Source: Synechococcus sp. RS9909
Lineage (GTDB): Bacteria; Cyanobacteriota; Cyanobacteriia; PCC-6307; Cyanobiaceae
NCBI RefSeq assembly: GCF_014279595.1
Contig: NZ_CP047943.1
Coordinates: forward strand, 2,416,422 to 2,480,421
Direction: 5' to 3'
DNA: 64,000 nt
This document shows positions 46,562-56,425 of the stretch, in pieces. Both the position numbers and the translations under genes were made by a program. The notes beneath the pieces were generated by a model. That model did not search any database. It saw nothing but the letters and a program-made list of their open reading frames with translations, and was not told the DNA's origin. Each line of letters starts with the position of its first letter. Within the stretch, counting starts at the first letter, position 1.

Positions 46562-48304
46562 ATGGCAGCTGCCACCGGCCGACTCAGCCTGCAGTGCGAG
46601 GTGATCGGGGCCGACACCACCACGATCCGCTCGCTCGACTGGGACCGCAGTCGCTTCGACATCGAATTCGGCCTGCGCAACGGCACCACCTACAACAGCT
46701 TTCTGGTGCGGGGTGAGCGCACCGCCCTGATCGACAGCAGCCACCTCAAGTTCAAGAGCACCTGGCTGCCGCTGCTGCAGGAGCAGATCGATCCGAAAGC
46801 GATCGATCACCTGATCGTGAGCCACACCGAGCCCGATCATTCGGGGCTGATCGGACATCTGATCGACCTCAACCCCGAAATCGAGATCGTGGCCTCGAAG
46901 GTGGCGATCCAGTTCCTGGAGAACCAGGTGCACCGCCCCTTCAGGAGCCGGGCGGTGAAGAGCGGCGAGGAGCTCGATCTGGGCACCAACCCAGCCAGCG
47001 GCGTGCAGCACCGCTTCGAGTTTCTGAGTGCCCCCAACCTGCACTGGCCCGACACGATCTTCTCCTTCGATCACGGCACCGGCATCCTCTTCACCTGCGA
47101 TGCCTTCGGTCTGCACTACTGCTCAGACGAAGTCTTTGATCTGGACCCGGGCGCGATCGCACCGGACTTCCGCTTTTATTACGACTGCCTGATGGGCCCC
47201 AACGCCCGCAGCGTGTTGCAGGCGCTCAAGCGCATGGATGGCCTGCCGGAAATCCACACCATCGCCGTGGGCCATGGCCCGCTGCTGCGCCACCACCTCA
47301 GCCACTGGATCAGCGATTACCGCGAATGGAGCAGTGTGCGCAGCCAGGGGGAGAGCTACGCCGCCGTTTGCTATCTCAGCCAATACGGCTTCTGCGACCG
47401 GCTCAGCCAGGCGATCGCCCACGGCATCGGCAAGGCCGAAGCCCAGGTGCAGCTGGTGGACCTGCGCGCCACCGATGCCCAGGAACTCACGGCCCTGATC
47501 GGTGATGCCAAAGCGGTGGTGGTGCCCACCTGGCCGGCGGAAGCCGACAGCGACTTCCAGGCCTCCATCGGCACCCTGCTGGCGGCGTTGCATCCCAAAC
47601 AGCTGGTGGGCGTGTATGACGCCTTCGGCGGCAATGACGAACCGATTGATGCCGTGGCCAGCCAACTGCGCAGCCAGGGCCAGAAGGAAGCGTTTGCGCC
47701 TTTGCGGATCCGCCAGCTTCCCGATGGAGAGGATTACCAGCGCTGCGAAGAAGCCGGCACCGACCTGGGGCAGCTGCTGACGCGAGACAAGGCGATCGCA
47801 GCGATGAAAAGCCTGGATGGTGATCTCGACAAAGCCCTGGGACGCCTCAGTGGTGGCCTCTACGTGGTGACGGCGAGCCAGGGCGAAAACGGCAGCCGCC
47901 GCCGCAGCGCCATGGTGGCCAGCTGGGTGAGCCAGGCCAGCTTCTCGCCTCCGGGCCTCACGATTGCGGTCGCCAAAGACCGGGCGATCGAAACCCTGAT
48001 GCAGGTGGGTGATCGCTTTGTGCTGAATGTGCTCCGCGACGACAACCACCAACCGCTGCTGCGTCACTTTCTCAAGCGCTTCCCACCGGGTGCCGATCGC
48101 TTCGCCGGCATCAACACCCTGGAAGGCGTGGCCGCCGGCGGCCCGGTGCTCGGCGATGCGCTCGCCTACCTGAGCTGCCGTGTTGACCAACGCATGGAGG
48201 GGCCTGACCACTGGATCATCTACGCCGTGGTGGAGCAGGGCAACGTGGCGGATGCCGATGCCCGCACCGCCGTCCACCACCGCAAAGTGGGGAACCACTA
48301 CTGA
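46562..48304 (+). CDS. flv3: Flavodiiron protein Flv3
   Basis: Flv3, with Flv1, reduces O2 to water using photosynthetic electrons and protects photosystem I in fluctuating light. The 580 residues hold the beta-lactamase-like diiron domain (about 30-260) with a complete ligand set: SHTEPDHSG, the His in LHWPDTIF, the Asp in FTCDAFG and the His in VGHGPLL. A flavodoxin domain (about 265-405) and the C-terminal flavin-reductase extension seen in cyanobacteria (about 425-575, SAMVASWVSQASFSPPG) follow. Intact ligands indicate Flv3 rather than Flv1. Its stop overlaps the flv1 start (TGATG). Confidence 0.95.
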   Translation: MAAATGRLSLQCEVIGADTTTIRSLDWDRSRFDIEFGLRNGTTYNSFLVRGERTALIDSSHLKFKSTWLPLLQEQIDPKAIDHLIVSHTEPDHSGLIGHLIDLNPEIEIVASKVAIQFLENQVHRPFRSRAVKSGEELDLGTNPASGVQHRFEFLSAPNLHWPDTIFSFDHGTGILFTCDAFGLHYCSDEVFDLDPGAIAPDFRFYYDCLMGPNARSVLQALKRMDGLPEIHTIAVGHGPLLRHHLSHWISDYREWSSVRSQGESYAAVCYLSQYGFCDRLSQAIAHGIGKAEAQVQLVDLRATDAQELTALIGDAKAVVVPTWPAEADSDFQASIGTLLAALHPKQLVGVYDAFGGNDEPIDAVASQLRSQGQKEAFAPLRIRQLPDGEDYQRCEEAGTDLGQLLTRDKAIAAMKSLDGDLDKALGRLSGGLYVVTASQGENGSRRRSAMVASWVSQASFSPPGLTIAVAKDRAIETLMQVGDRFVLNVLRDDNHQPLLRHFLKRFPPGADRFAGINTLEGVAAGGPVLGDALAYLSCRVDQRMEGPDHWIIYAVVEQGNVADADARTAVHHRKVGNHY

Positions 48305-50160
48305 TGCCCACTGCCAGCGCCAGCCTTCAGGACAGCTCCGGCAGGGAAGTCATTGACCTGCCGCTCGACCGGGGCCTGATCACCCTGAGGGGGTTGAGCC
48401 CCCAGCGCCTGCGCTTCGAGCTCGAATATTCCCTTGAGCGCGGCAGCACCGCCAACAGCTTTCTGTATGCCGCCGGCACAGACGCCGATGGGCAGCCCTG
48501 CCCCGCCGTTCTGGTGCATCCACCCGGTGTCGCCTACGCCGAGGTGTTCCTGCCCGCCCTCGCCCGCCACCTCTCCACGACCACAACCCCAGGGGAGGCC
48601 CAGGCGCTGCAGGTGGTGGTGGGCCATGTGAACCCCAACCGGGTGGCCCTGCTGCACAAGCTGGCGGAGCACTACCCCGGCCTGGAACTGATCAGTTCCA
48701 ACCCCGGCGCCAAGCTGCTGGAGGAGCTCTGGCATCAACGCAAACCCCTGCCTCCAGGGGAGGACGACCACCGCCCCCCACTGCCGGCACTACCCACGCT
48801 GCGGGTGATCCGTCAGGAGACGACCCTGCCCCTGGCGGAGGGTCGTCGGCTGCTGCTGCTTCCCGCTCCCACCCCGCGCTGGCCGGGCGGCCTCCTGGCC
48901 TTCGAGGAATCGGACGGCCTGCTGATGAGCGACAAGTTCTTCGCCGCCCACCTCTGCACCAGCACCTGGGCCGAAGCCAGCCGCAACGACACCGAAGAGG
49001 AACGGCGCCACTTCTACGACTGCCTGATGGCCTCGATGGCCACCCAGGTGGACAGCGTGGTGGAACGGCTCGAGGAACTCGACATCCGCACGATCGCGCC
49101 CGGCCACGGACCGGCGATCGAAGCCAGCTGGCGCAGCCTGCTCAGCGACTACCGCCGCTGGGGTGAACGCCAGCACAAGGCAGCGCTCACGGTGGTACTG
49201 CTCTTCGCCAGCGCCTACGGCAACACTGCAGCGATCGCCGATGCCCTCGCCCGCGGCATCGGACGCACGGGTGTGCGCGTCAGCAGCCTCAACTGCGAAT
49301 TCACGCCCGCCGACGATCTGGTGCAGGCGATCCGCAAAGCCGACGCGATTCTGATCGGCTCACCAACCCTGGGGGGCCATGCGCCGACCCCGATCGTCTC
49401 CGCCCTGGGCACCGTGCTAGCGGAGGGGGATCGCAGCAAACCGGTGGGCGTGTTCGGCAGCTTCGGCTGGAGTGGCGAAGCCCTCGATCTGCTCGAGAGC
49501 AAGCTGCGCGATGGCGGCTTCAGCTTCGGCTTCGAACCGATCCGGATCAAATTCAGCCCCGATGCCGGCACCGTGCGCACCCTGGAGGAGACGGGCACAC
49601 GCTTCGCCAGACAACTGCAACAGGAACGCCGCAAGCAACAGCGCCGCTCGGCCGGAGGCCTGAGCGAAAGCCGCAGCGACCCGGCTGTGCTGGCCCTGGG
49701 CCGGGTGGTGGGGTCGCTCTGTGTGCTCACTGCCCGCAAGGGGACGGCAGAAAGCAGCCAGACCGGTGCCATGGTGGCCAGCTGGGTGAGCCAGGCGAGC
49801 TTTACGCCACCGGGCATCACCGTGGCCGTGGCCAAAGATCGGGCCGTGGAAGCACTGCTGCACAAGGGCGATCGCTTCGCCCTCAACGTGCTGGCGGAGG
49901 GCCGCGAAAGCGGGCCAATGAAGCAGTTCCTACGACCGTTTGCGCCCGGAGACGATCGCTTCGCAGGCCTGGAGGTATCGCGCAGTCCGGCGGACCAGCC
50001 CCTGCTGCCGGACGCCCTGGCCTGGCTCGAAGCAGAGGTGAAACAACGCATGGAATGCGGCGACCACTGGCTGATCTATGCCGAAGTCCGAGAGGGCGGC
50101 GTGCTCGACAGCGATGGACAAACCGCCGTGCACCATCGTCGCAGTGGCGCCAACTACTGA
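48304..50160 (+). CDS. flv1: Flavodiiron protein Flv1
   Basis: The 618-residue partner of Flv3 has the same three domains but an altered diiron site. VVVGHVNPNRVALLHKL replaces the HxExDH motif, and PTPRWPGGLLAF has Arg where His is expected, while the Asp in LLMSDKFF and the GHGP histidine remain. Loss of canonical ligands is the known hallmark of Flv1, which functions in the Flv1/Flv3 heterodimer. The flavodoxin part includes LLFASAYGNTAAIADALARG, and the C-terminal flavin reductase SAMVASWVSQ-type block is present (GAMVASWVSQASFTPPG). It is co-translated with flv3. Confidence 0.95.
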   Translation: MPTASASLQDSSGREVIDLPLDRGLITLRGLSPQRLRFELEYSLERGSTANSFLYAAGTDADGQPCPAVLVHPPGVAYAEVFLPALARHLSTTTTPGEAQALQVVVGHVNPNRVALLHKLAEHYPGLELISSNPGAKLLEELWHQRKPLPPGEDDHRPPLPALPTLRVIRQETTLPLAEGRRLLLLPAPTPRWPGGLLAFEESDGLLMSDKFFAAHLCTSTWAEASRNDTEEERRHFYDCLMASMATQVDSVVERLEELDIRTIAPGHGPAIEASWRSLLSDYRRWGERQHKAALTVVLLFASAYGNTAAIADALARGIGRTGVRVSSLNCEFTPADDLVQAIRKADAILIGSPTLGGHAPTPIVSALGTVLAEGDRSKPVGVFGSFGWSGEALDLLESKLRDGGFSFGFEPIRIKFSPDAGTVRTLEETGTRFARQLQQERRKQQRRSAGGLSESRSDPAVLALGRVVGSLCVLTARKGTAESSQTGAMVASWVSQASFTPPGITVAVAKDRAVEALLHKGDRFALNVLAEGRESGPMKQFLRPFAPGDDRFAGLEVSRSPADQPLLPDALAWLEAEVKQRMECGDHWLIYAEVREGGVLDSDGQTAVHHRRSGANY

Positions 50161-50190
50161 GCCGAGGTCCGGCTTGAACCACAATCCGAA

Positions 50191-50246
50191 CATCAGCATC
50201 TGAAGACCAACTCATACTCGTTATGAGTTCGGCTAAGCTGCTGATG
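50191..50246 (+). promoter_or_regulatory. Nested palindromes upstream of rubrerythrin, possible redox or metal operator
   Basis: The inner AACTCATA (50209-50216) and TATGAGTT (50222-50229) are a perfect 8-base inverted repeat with a 5-base spacer. The outer CATCAGCA (50191-50198) and TGCTGATG (50239-50246) are another perfect 8-base repeat centred on the same point. The block ends 17 bases before the rubrerythrin ATG. The inner AT-rich palindrome has the size of Fur/PerR-type sites but does not match either consensus. Confidence 0.55.
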
Positions 50247-50263
50247 TTGCTTCCCACCCAGCC

Positions 50264-50977
50264 ATGGACCTGAACAACGCGGCCACCCACGCCAACCTCG
50301 AAGCCGCCTTCGGCGGCGAGAGCATGGCCAACCGCAAATATCTCTTCTTCGCCGATGTGGCCAAGAAGCTCGGCAACACCGAACTGGCCAAACTCTTCCG
50401 CGACACCGCCGCCCAGGAAACCGAGCACGCCTTCGCCCACTTCCGCCTGCTCCACCCCGAGCTGGTGATCGACGATCCGGCCAGCCTGAGCGACGAAGCC
50501 AAGCAGGCGATGCTGGCCCGCTGCCTGGAACTGGCCATCGAAGGTGAAACCTACGAGTACACCACCATGTACCCCGAGTTCGCCGCCCAGGCCCGCAGCG
50601 ATCGCGATGGCGGTGCCGAAGCTGAATTCAACGACCAGATCGACGAATCCAAGGAACACGCCGGCATGTTCCGCACCGCCGCCAAGAATTTCGGCCTGCT
50701 CGCACCGGTCGAGCAGCATCATGCTGAGCGCTACGGCGTCGCCCTCGAAGCGCTGCAAGGCAAAGGGGAGGCCGGTGAGGCCGATGAGCCGGTCGCCGGC
50801 CTCTGGATCTGCAAGGTGTGCTCGATGATCTACGACCCCGCCCAGGGCGACCCCGACTCCGGCATTACTCCAGGCACGCCGTTTGAAGCGATTCCAGACG
50901 ACTGGACCTGCCCGATCTGCGGCGCCCGCAAAGCCAGCTTTGTGCCCTACCGGGAAGCGGAACTGAAAGCCGCCTGA
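50264..50977 (+). CDS. Rubrerythrin
   Basis: Rubrerythrin reduces hydrogen peroxide using a non-haem diiron centre. The 237 residues contain a ferritin-like domain (about 1-165) with [42 protein letters not shown] and [11 protein letters not shown] giving the carboxylate and His ligands. A C-terminal rubredoxin domain has [12 protein letters not shown] and [15 protein letters not shown] supplying four cysteines. It follows flv1 by 103 bases, through a palindromic region, and fits an oxygen-defence cluster. Confidence 0.95.
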   Translation: MDLNNAATHANLEAAFGGESMANRKYLFFADVAKKLGNTELAKLFRDTAAQETEHAFAHFRLLHPELVIDDPASLSDEAKQAMLARCLELAIEGETYEYTTMYPEFAAQARSDRDGGAEAEFNDQIDESKEHAGMFRTAAKNFGLLAPVEQHHAERYGVALEALQGKGEAGEADEPVAGLWICKVCSMIYDPAQGDPDSGITPGTPFEAIPDDWTCPICGARKASFVPYREAELKAA

Positions 50978-51026
50978 GCCCGCGCTGCCGCTCGACCTAG
51001 TTTCAGCCCCAGCACCTCTTCACGCC

Positions 51027-51551
51027 ATGTCTGCCACCAGCCCCGATCTCCTGGTGATCACCGCCAGCAATGGTGAAAACCTCAAACTGGCGCAGCGCTT
51101 CGTGGAACAGGCCGAACAGCTGGGGCAACAGGCCGAGCTGCTCGATCTCACCAGCCTCGATCTGCCCCTCTACACCCCCCGGGCCCAGGAGAAGGGCACG
51201 CCGGCAGCCGTCGCTCCCCTGCAGGAGCAACTGATGGCGACGCCACGCTGGGTGATCTGCGCCCCTGAATACAACGGATCCATCCCCCCCTCTCTCACCA
51301 GCGCCATCGCCTGGTTGTCGGTGCAGGGGGATGACTTCCGCAGCCTGTTCAACGGTCGGCCGATCGCCATGGCCACCTTCTCCGGAGGCGGGGGCATGGC
51401 CCTGCTCCATGCCCTGCGCATCCAGCTCACCCATCTCGGCGCCGAAGTGGTGGGCCGCCAATTGCTGAGCAACTACGCCAAGCCAGCAAAGGACGACAGC
51501 CTCCAGGATCTGCTCCAACGCCTGATTCAGAAACAGCCTCTCCAGGTTTGA
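51027..51551 (+). CDS. NADPH-dependent FMN reductase family protein
   Basis: This 174-residue flavodoxin-like oxidoreductase reads LLVITASNGENLKLAQRFVEQ at the flavin phosphate loop. ICAPEYNGSIPPSLTSAIAWLS (the EYNGS motif of the family) and AMATFSGGGGMALLHALR follow. These proteins reduce flavins or quinones with NAD(P)H. It is 49 bases downstream of rubrerythrin and just before pirin, so a redox-stress role is plausible. The exact substrate is unknown. Confidence 0.88.
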   Translation: MSATSPDLLVITASNGENLKLAQRFVEQAEQLGQQAELLDLTSLDLPLYTPRAQEKGTPAAVAPLQEQLMATPRWVICAPEYNGSIPPSLTSAIAWLSVQGDDFRSLFNGRPIAMATFSGGGGMALLHALRIQLTHLGAEVVGRQLLSNYAKPAKDDSLQDLLQRLIQKQPLQV

Positions 51552-51573
51552 GCCCCTCACCCTCAACCCAGCC

Positions 51574-52308
51574 ATGGTGTCTGCGCTGCCCCCTCCACAA
51601 CCGCTGTTCCGCCCCGCCGACGAGCGCTTCCACAGCGCCCTCGCGTGGCTGGACTCCTGGCACAGCTTTTCCTTCGCGGGCCACCACCACCCCGACTGGA
51701 TAGGCTATGGCCCCCTGCGCGTGATCAACGACGACACCATCGCCGCCGGTCGGGGCTTCGGCATGCATCCCCACCGTGACATGGAGATCATCACCGTGAT
51801 GGTGGAGGGGGAACTGACCCACACCGACTCCATGGGTCACAACGCCGTGCTGCGGGCGGGGGAAGTGCAGCGCATGAGTGCCGGCACCGGCATCGTGCAC
51901 AGCGAAATCAACCAGAGCCCCGATCCCTGCAGGCTGCTGCAGATCTGGATTGAGCCGACCCAGACCGGGCTCAGCCCCGCCTATGAGCAACAGCCGATGC
52001 CACTGGGGTCGGGCTGGACCCGCCTGCTGGACCCGGATCGCAAGGATGGAGCTCTGGCGATCGCTCGCCCGGTGCGCCTGTGGCGCGCTCAGATCAAAGC
52101 GGGTGCCAGCCTCGATTGGCCCACCGACCTGACAGGCTCAAGTTGGCTTCAGGTCATCGACGGTCAGCTCGGGCTGAATGCAGCCGCAGAACCGCTGCCA
52201 GCCCAGCTGCGTCGCGGTGATGGCCTCGGCCTCCCGAACGATTCGATTCCCGGAAACGGCCTGGAGGCTGTGGAGGCCAGCGATCTGCTGCTGTTTGCAC
52301 TGGCCTGA
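51574..52308 (+). CDS. Pirin family protein (YhhW-type bicupin)
   Basis: The 244-residue protein matches bacterial pirins such as E. coli YhhW, a metal-binding bicupin with quercetinase activity in vitro. Metal ligands are placed as expected: His65 and His67 in GMHPHRDME, His109 and Glu111 in AGTGIVHSEIN. The shorter second cupin covers about 140-240. It starts 22 bases after the FMN reductase gene, so the two are probably co-transcribed. The physiological substrate is unknown. Confidence 0.9.
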   Translation: MVSALPPPQPLFRPADERFHSALAWLDSWHSFSFAGHHHPDWIGYGPLRVINDDTIAAGRGFGMHPHRDMEIITVMVEGELTHTDSMGHNAVLRAGEVQRMSAGTGIVHSEINQSPDPCRLLQIWIEPTQTGLSPAYEQQPMPLGSGWTRLLDPDRKDGALAIARPVRLWRAQIKAGASLDWPTDLTGSSWLQVIDGQLGLNAAAEPLPAQLRRGDGLGLPNDSIPGNGLEAVEASDLLLFALA

Positions 52309-52364
52309 AGCCAAGGGAACGCAACACCGCGTGAAGGCGATCCCGAAGATTCTCGAAAGTTCAG

Positions 52365-52383
52365 CACCACACCAGATGTGGTG
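52365..52383 (+). terminator. Hairpin downstream of pirin, weak terminator candidate
   Basis: CACCACA (52365-52371) pairs with TGTGGTG (52377-52383) around a 5-base loop, 56 bases after the pirin stop. Only a short TTGAAAT follows, so termination would be weak. Confidence 0.3.
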
Positions 52384-52420
52384 GGTTGAAATAGCTTTGA
52401 CTTGATGCTGTCCCGCTGCG

Positions 52421-52627
52421 ATGGGAACCGCCACAGAGCCTCGACCCCCTGTGCGTTATCGGGGCTTTCTTTTGCTGACCCAGGCCAATGGCACCTGGCT
52501 GGTGAGGCCCGAACGCAGTCCGATGACGCTGCTGCCCTTTCGCACGCCCACCTGCTCGCTGGAGGATGTGAAAGCGCTGATCGACTGGCGTCTGTCTGAA
52601 AGCACCAGCCTGATCAGGTCGGCCTGA
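52421..52627 (+). CDS. Small conserved-looking hypothetical protein
   Basis: The 68-residue product has a compact, protein-like core: RYRGFLLLTQANGTWLVRPERS, then LLPFRTPTCSLEDVKALIDWRL. Residues such as Trp, Pro and Cys are spaced as in a small folded domain rather than a chance frame, and I believe similar short proteins occur in marine Synechococcus. No signal peptide or membrane segment is seen. Function is unknown. It lies alone between pirin and a convergent small gene. Confidence 0.6.
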   Translation: MGTATEPRPPVRYRGFLLLTQANGTWLVRPERSPMTLLPFRTPTCSLEDVKALIDWRLSESTSLIRSA

Positions 52628-52655
52628 TCCGAACGCGCCAGCGCAACGCGCTGGC

Positions 52656-52898
52656 TCAGGCGGCTTGCGGCGGCGGTGTGGGCGAGCCGAGGGGCTGGAA
52701 TGGCAGCACCAGGGTGGCCCAACGCTGCGGACGACCGGGCCGCTCACGGCGCGCCTGACGCACACCAAAAGGCACGCGCACAACGTTGGTGCCCTCCACA
52801 TGCAGGGTGTGACCCCGCTGGAGAGCCGCTTCAAGACAATCCGGAAGCTCCGGAACTTTGGTAATGGGAGTGGTGGCTGGAGTGTGCTTGCTGGCCAT
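52656..52898 (-). CDS. Small basic hypothetical protein
   Basis: The 80-residue product from the ATG at 52898 has an N-terminal TPITKVPELPDCLEAALQRG, a central strand-rich VEGTNVVRVPFGVRQARR, a basic stretch and a Pro-rich tail. No family is recognised. It is read in the same direction as gcvP, which ends 95 bases upstream, and converges on the small gene at 52421. Confidence 0.5.
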   Translation of the reverse strand: MASKHTPATTPITKVPELPDCLEAALQRGHTLHVEGTNVVRVPFGVRQARRERPGRPQRWATLVLPFQPLGSPTPPPQAA

Positions 52899-52993
52899 GT
52901 CCCCTCGACAAGGTTGCTGATGCCGCACAGTGTGGTGATGCACAAACACCGGGGCTGAAATCGGCAATGATTATTTCCGATTTCGGTAAAAAT

Positions 52994-55957
52994 TTACCCT
53001 GCCGGTTGGGCTGCCGCCAGCTCCTCAACAGACGGACAGGTGCAGATCAGGTTGCGATCACCGAAAGCATTGTCGATCCGGGCCACATGGGGCCAGAACT
53101 TGGCCTCCCGTTGATCAGCCATCGGGTACGCCGCTTCACGGCGCGAATAAGGACGATCCCAGTGGTCAGCTGTGACCGCAGCCAGGGTGTGGGGCGCACG
53201 CTTGAGGGGGTTGTTCTGGCGATCCACATCGCCGGATTCGATCGCAGCCGCCTCGGCACGGATCGCGATCATGGCGTCGCAGAAGCGATCCAGTTCCGGC
53301 AAGCTTTCACTCTCTGTGGGTTCCACCATCACCGTTCCCGCCACCGGCCAGCTCACCGTGGGCGCATGGAAGCCGTAATCCATCAAGCGCTTGGCGATGT
53401 CATCCACATCCAGGCCGGCGGAACGCTTGAGGTCGCGCAGATCCAGGATGCACTCATGGGCGACGAGGCCTGCGTCACCGCGGAACAGCACCGGGTAGTG
53501 ATCGCCGAGCCGATGGGCGAGGTAATTGGCGGCCAACAGCGCCACAGCTGACGCCCGCCGCAGACCGCGCGGCCCCATCAAACGCAGATACATCCAGCTG
53601 ATCGGCAGGATGCCCGCACTTCCCCAGGGTGCAGCAGACACGGGCGTGATTCCCTGGTCGCCGCCGCAGGCCACCAGGGGGTGGCCGGGCAGGAACGGTT
53701 GGAGGTGCGCCGCCACGCCGATCGGACCAACCCCGGGGCCACCACCACCGTGGGGAATGCAGAAGGTTTTGTGCAGATTCAGATGGCAAACATCAGCCCC
53801 GTAGGCACCGGGCCGGCAAAGACCCACCTGGGCGTTGAGGTTGGCACCATCGAGATACACCTGACCACCGTGCTGATGCACGAGATCGCAGATCTCGCGG
53901 ATCCGGGTTTCAAACACCCCATGGGTTGAGGGATAGGTGACCATCAGGGCCGCCAGGGAGGCACTGTGCTGCTCCGCCTTGGCCCGCAGATCCTCCACAT
54001 CCACATTGCCCTGCGCATCACAGGCCACCGGCACAACGCGCAGGCCGGCCATCACCGCACTGGCGGGATTGGTGCCATGGGCGCTGGTGGGAATCAGACA
54101 GACATCGCGATGGGCGTCCTGGCGGGAGCGGTGCCAGGCCCGGATCACCAGCAGACCGGCATATTCACCCTGGGAACCGGCATTGGGCTGCAATGACACC
54201 GCCGCAAAACCGGTAAGAGCCGCCAGCCAACCTTCCAGATCGTGCACCAGGTGCTGCAGGCCCCGGCACTGCTCCGCTGGCGCAAAGGGATGGAGGGCGG
54301 AGAACGAGCGCCAGCTCACCGGCACCAGTTCAGCCGCCGCGTTGAGCTTCATGGTGCAGCTCCCCAGGGGGATCATGCTGTGCACCAGCGAAAGATCCCG
54401 GCTCACCAGCCGCTGGATGTAGCGCAGCAGCTCGGTTTCGCTGCGGTAGCGCTGGAACACCGGCTGTTGGAGCCAGCGGCCGCGGCGCAGAGGAAGCGCG
54501 GGAAGAGCCTGCTCCAGATCGACCGTCTCCGCTGCCATCGCCAGGGGATCCAGGACGGGAACGGGCTGATCGACCACCTCCGCCAGCACGGTCAACAGCG
54601 CCTGCAGCTCGCCTGGATCGCTGAGCTCATCAAGGCTGAGTCCAAAGCCCTCCGCCTGCTCCACAGGAGCCCCATCGGGCAGCACGCGCAGATTGAAACC
54701 GCACTCGCTTGCGCGTTGATGCACAGCGGGGGCCAGGGGAGTGACCACATCGAAGCCATCGAAGCGGGGGGCCTGAGGCAACGGATAGCCAAGGGCCACC
54801 AGACCCCGCTCCAGGGCGATGCGCTGCCCCACCAGGCGCCGGGCAATCACCGCGAGGCCATCCGGACCGTGATGAATCGCGTAAAACGACGCCATCACCG
54901 CCAGCAGCACCTGGGCGGTGCAGATGTTGCTGGTGGCTTTGTCGCGGCGGATGTGTTGCTCCCGGGTCTGCAGAGCCAGGCGCAATGCCGGGCGGCCTTC
55001 CGCATCCACCGACTGACCGACGATCCGGCCGGGCACCTGACGCTTGTAGATCTCACGGGTGGCAAAAAAGGCGGCATGGGGACCGCCGCCGGCCATGGGC
55101 ACACCGAAGCGCTGAGCGCTGCCCACAGCGATATCAGCTCCGAGTGACCCGACGGGAGCGAGCAGCACCTGGGCCAGGGGATCAATCGCCACGGTGGCCA
55201 GAGCACCGTGCGCATGGGCCGCAGCGATCAGCGCCGATGGATCCCAGAGATGGCCGTTGCGACCGGGAAGTTGGAGCAACACCCCGAACACGTCCTCGTC
55301 CCAGCGGAAGGCATCAGGCTCGCCCACCTCCAGGCTGACCCCCAGCGGCGTGGCCCGGGTCTCGAGAACCGCCAACGTCTGGGGCAGCACGGCCGCATCC
55401 ACCAGAAAGCGACACGCCTGCGGGCGCTTACACACAGCCAGACTGAGGCTCATCGCTTCAGCGCAGGCCGTGCTCTCATCGAGCAAAGACGCATTGGCGA
55501 TCGGCAGCCCGGTGAGCTCGCTGATCAGGGTCTGGAAATTGAGCAGAGCCTCCAACCGCCCCTGGGCAATCTCAGCCTGATACGGGGTGTAGGCCGTGTA
55601 CCAGGCCGGATTCTCCAGCACGTGGCGCTGAATCAGGGCCGGCGTCGCCGTGTCGTGATACCCGAGACCGATCAGGGAACGATGCAGACGGTTCGCCGCA
55701 GCGATCTTGCGCAGCTCCGCAAGAGCCTGTGCTTCAGCCACACCCTCGGGCATGGCCTCCAGTGGCGGCTCGGCATCGAGGATGTCGGCGGGCACCACCG
55801 CCCGCACAAAGTCTTCCAACGACGCGAACCCGAGAGCCTGGAGCATGCACTGCTGCTGCTCCGGATCAGGTCCGAGATGCCGCTCCACAAAAGGCGACAG
55901 CCTGTGTTGCTCAATGGCTTCTGCAGAGGCGACGCAGCGCTGTTCCAGAAGGGTCAC
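52994..55957 (-). CDS. gcvP: Glycine dehydrogenase (decarboxylating), P-protein
   Basis: The P-protein decarboxylates glycine with PLP and passes aminomethyl to the lipoyl H-protein, central to photorespiratory glycine use. I take the GTG at 55957 (VTLLEQRCV, 987 residues); the open frame extends further but without similarity. Blocks include [66 protein letters not shown] and the PLP-lysine region [19 protein letters not shown]. It follows gcvH by 55 bases, a probable two-gene operon. gcvT is not in the window. Confidence 0.97.
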   Translation of the reverse strand: MTLLEQRCVASAEAIEQHRLSPFVERHLGPDPEQQQCMLQALGFASLEDFVRAVVPADILDAEPPLEAMPEGVAEAQALAELRKIAAANRLHRSLIGLGYHDTATPALIQRHVLENPAWYTAYTPYQAEIAQGRLEALLNFQTLISELTGLPIANASLLDESTACAEAMSLSLAVCKRPQACRFLVDAAVLPQTLAVLETRATPLGVSLEVGEPDAFRWDEDVFGVLLQLPGRNGHLWDPSALIAAAHAHGALATVAIDPLAQVLLAPVGSLGADIAVGSAQRFGVPMAGGGPHAAFFATREIYKRQVPGRIVGQSVDAEGRPALRLALQTREQHIRRDKATSNICTAQVLLAVMASFYAIHHGPDGLAVIARRLVGQRIALERGLVALGYPLPQAPRFDGFDVVTPLAPAVHQRASECGFNLRVLPDGAPVEQAEGFGLSLDELSDPGELQALLTVLAEVVDQPVPVLDPLAMAAETVDLEQALPALPLRRGRWLQQPVFQRYRSETELLRYIQRLVSRDLSLVHSMIPLGSCTMKLNAAAELVPVSWRSFSALHPFAPAEQCRGLQHLVHDLEGWLAALTGFAAVSLQPNAGSQGEYAGLLVIRAWHRSRQDAHRDVCLIPTSAHGTNPASAVMAGLRVVPVACDAQGNVDVEDLRAKAEQHSASLAALMVTYPSTHGVFETRIREICDLVHQHGGQVYLDGANLNAQVGLCRPGAYGADVCHLNLHKTFCIPHGGGGPGVGPIGVAAHLQPFLPGHPLVACGGDQGITPVSAAPWGSAGILPISWMYLRLMGPRGLRRASAVALLAANYLAHRLGDHYPVLFRGDAGLVAHECILDLRDLKRSAGLDVDDIAKRLMDYGFHAPTVSWPVAGTVMVEPTESESLPELDRFCDAMIAIRAEAAAIESGDVDRQNNPLKRAPHTLAAVTADHWDRPYSRREAAYPMADQREAKFWPHVARIDNAFGDRNLICTCPSVEELAAAQPAG

Positions 55958-56012
55958 GGCCTTTGAGCAGCAGGCGCGACTGTAGGGAACGAAACCGCAG
56001 ACCGTCTGCCGT

Positions 56013-56402
56013 TCAGGAAGCGGCGATCTTGGTGGCGTAGGTGGCCGCATCCATCAATTCAGCCAGCTGCGACGCGTCAGCAGGGCGGATCACCAGCAAC
56101 CACCCCTCCCCATGGGGGTCGTTCTGCAGTTCCTCCGGGCTGGCCAGCACCGCTTCATTGCGCTGCACCACTTCGCCGCTGAGGGGGGCATACATGTCTT
56201 CCACCGCCTTCACCGACTCCACCGATCCGAAACCGGTGCCGCGATTCAGGCTGGCACCCACATCGGGGAGATCGACAAACACGATGTCGCCGAGCTGATC
56301 CACCGCAAAGGCACTGAGGCCCACCCGCACCAGATCGCCATCGCGATGGGCATATTCATGGCTGTCGGCGAAGCGGAACTGGTCAGGAAAATCGAAGGCC
56401 AT
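56013..56402 (-). CDS. gcvH: Glycine cleavage system H protein
   Basis: The H-protein carries intermediates of glycine cleavage on lipoate. From the ATG at 56402 it is 129 residues, starting [19 protein letters not shown], as in the family. The lipoylated lysine lies in [20 protein letters not shown], with [15 protein letters not shown] following. It precedes gcvP, and the PLP lyase gene ends 23 bases upstream, so all three may be one transcript. Confidence 0.97.
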   Translation of the reverse strand: MAFDFPDQFRFADSHEYAHRDGDLVRVGLSAFAVDQLGDIVFVDLPDVGASLNRGTGFGSVESVKAVEDMYAPLSGEVVQRNEAVLASPEELQNDPHGEGWLLVIRPADASQLAELMDAATYATKIAAS

Positions 56403-56425
56403 CGGGCCGGAAGCGGGCAGACACC

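Noticed and set aside
47123-48298. 391-codon open frame antisense to flv3
   Set aside because: It mirrors the flavodiiron gene; no start signal and no recognisable domain.
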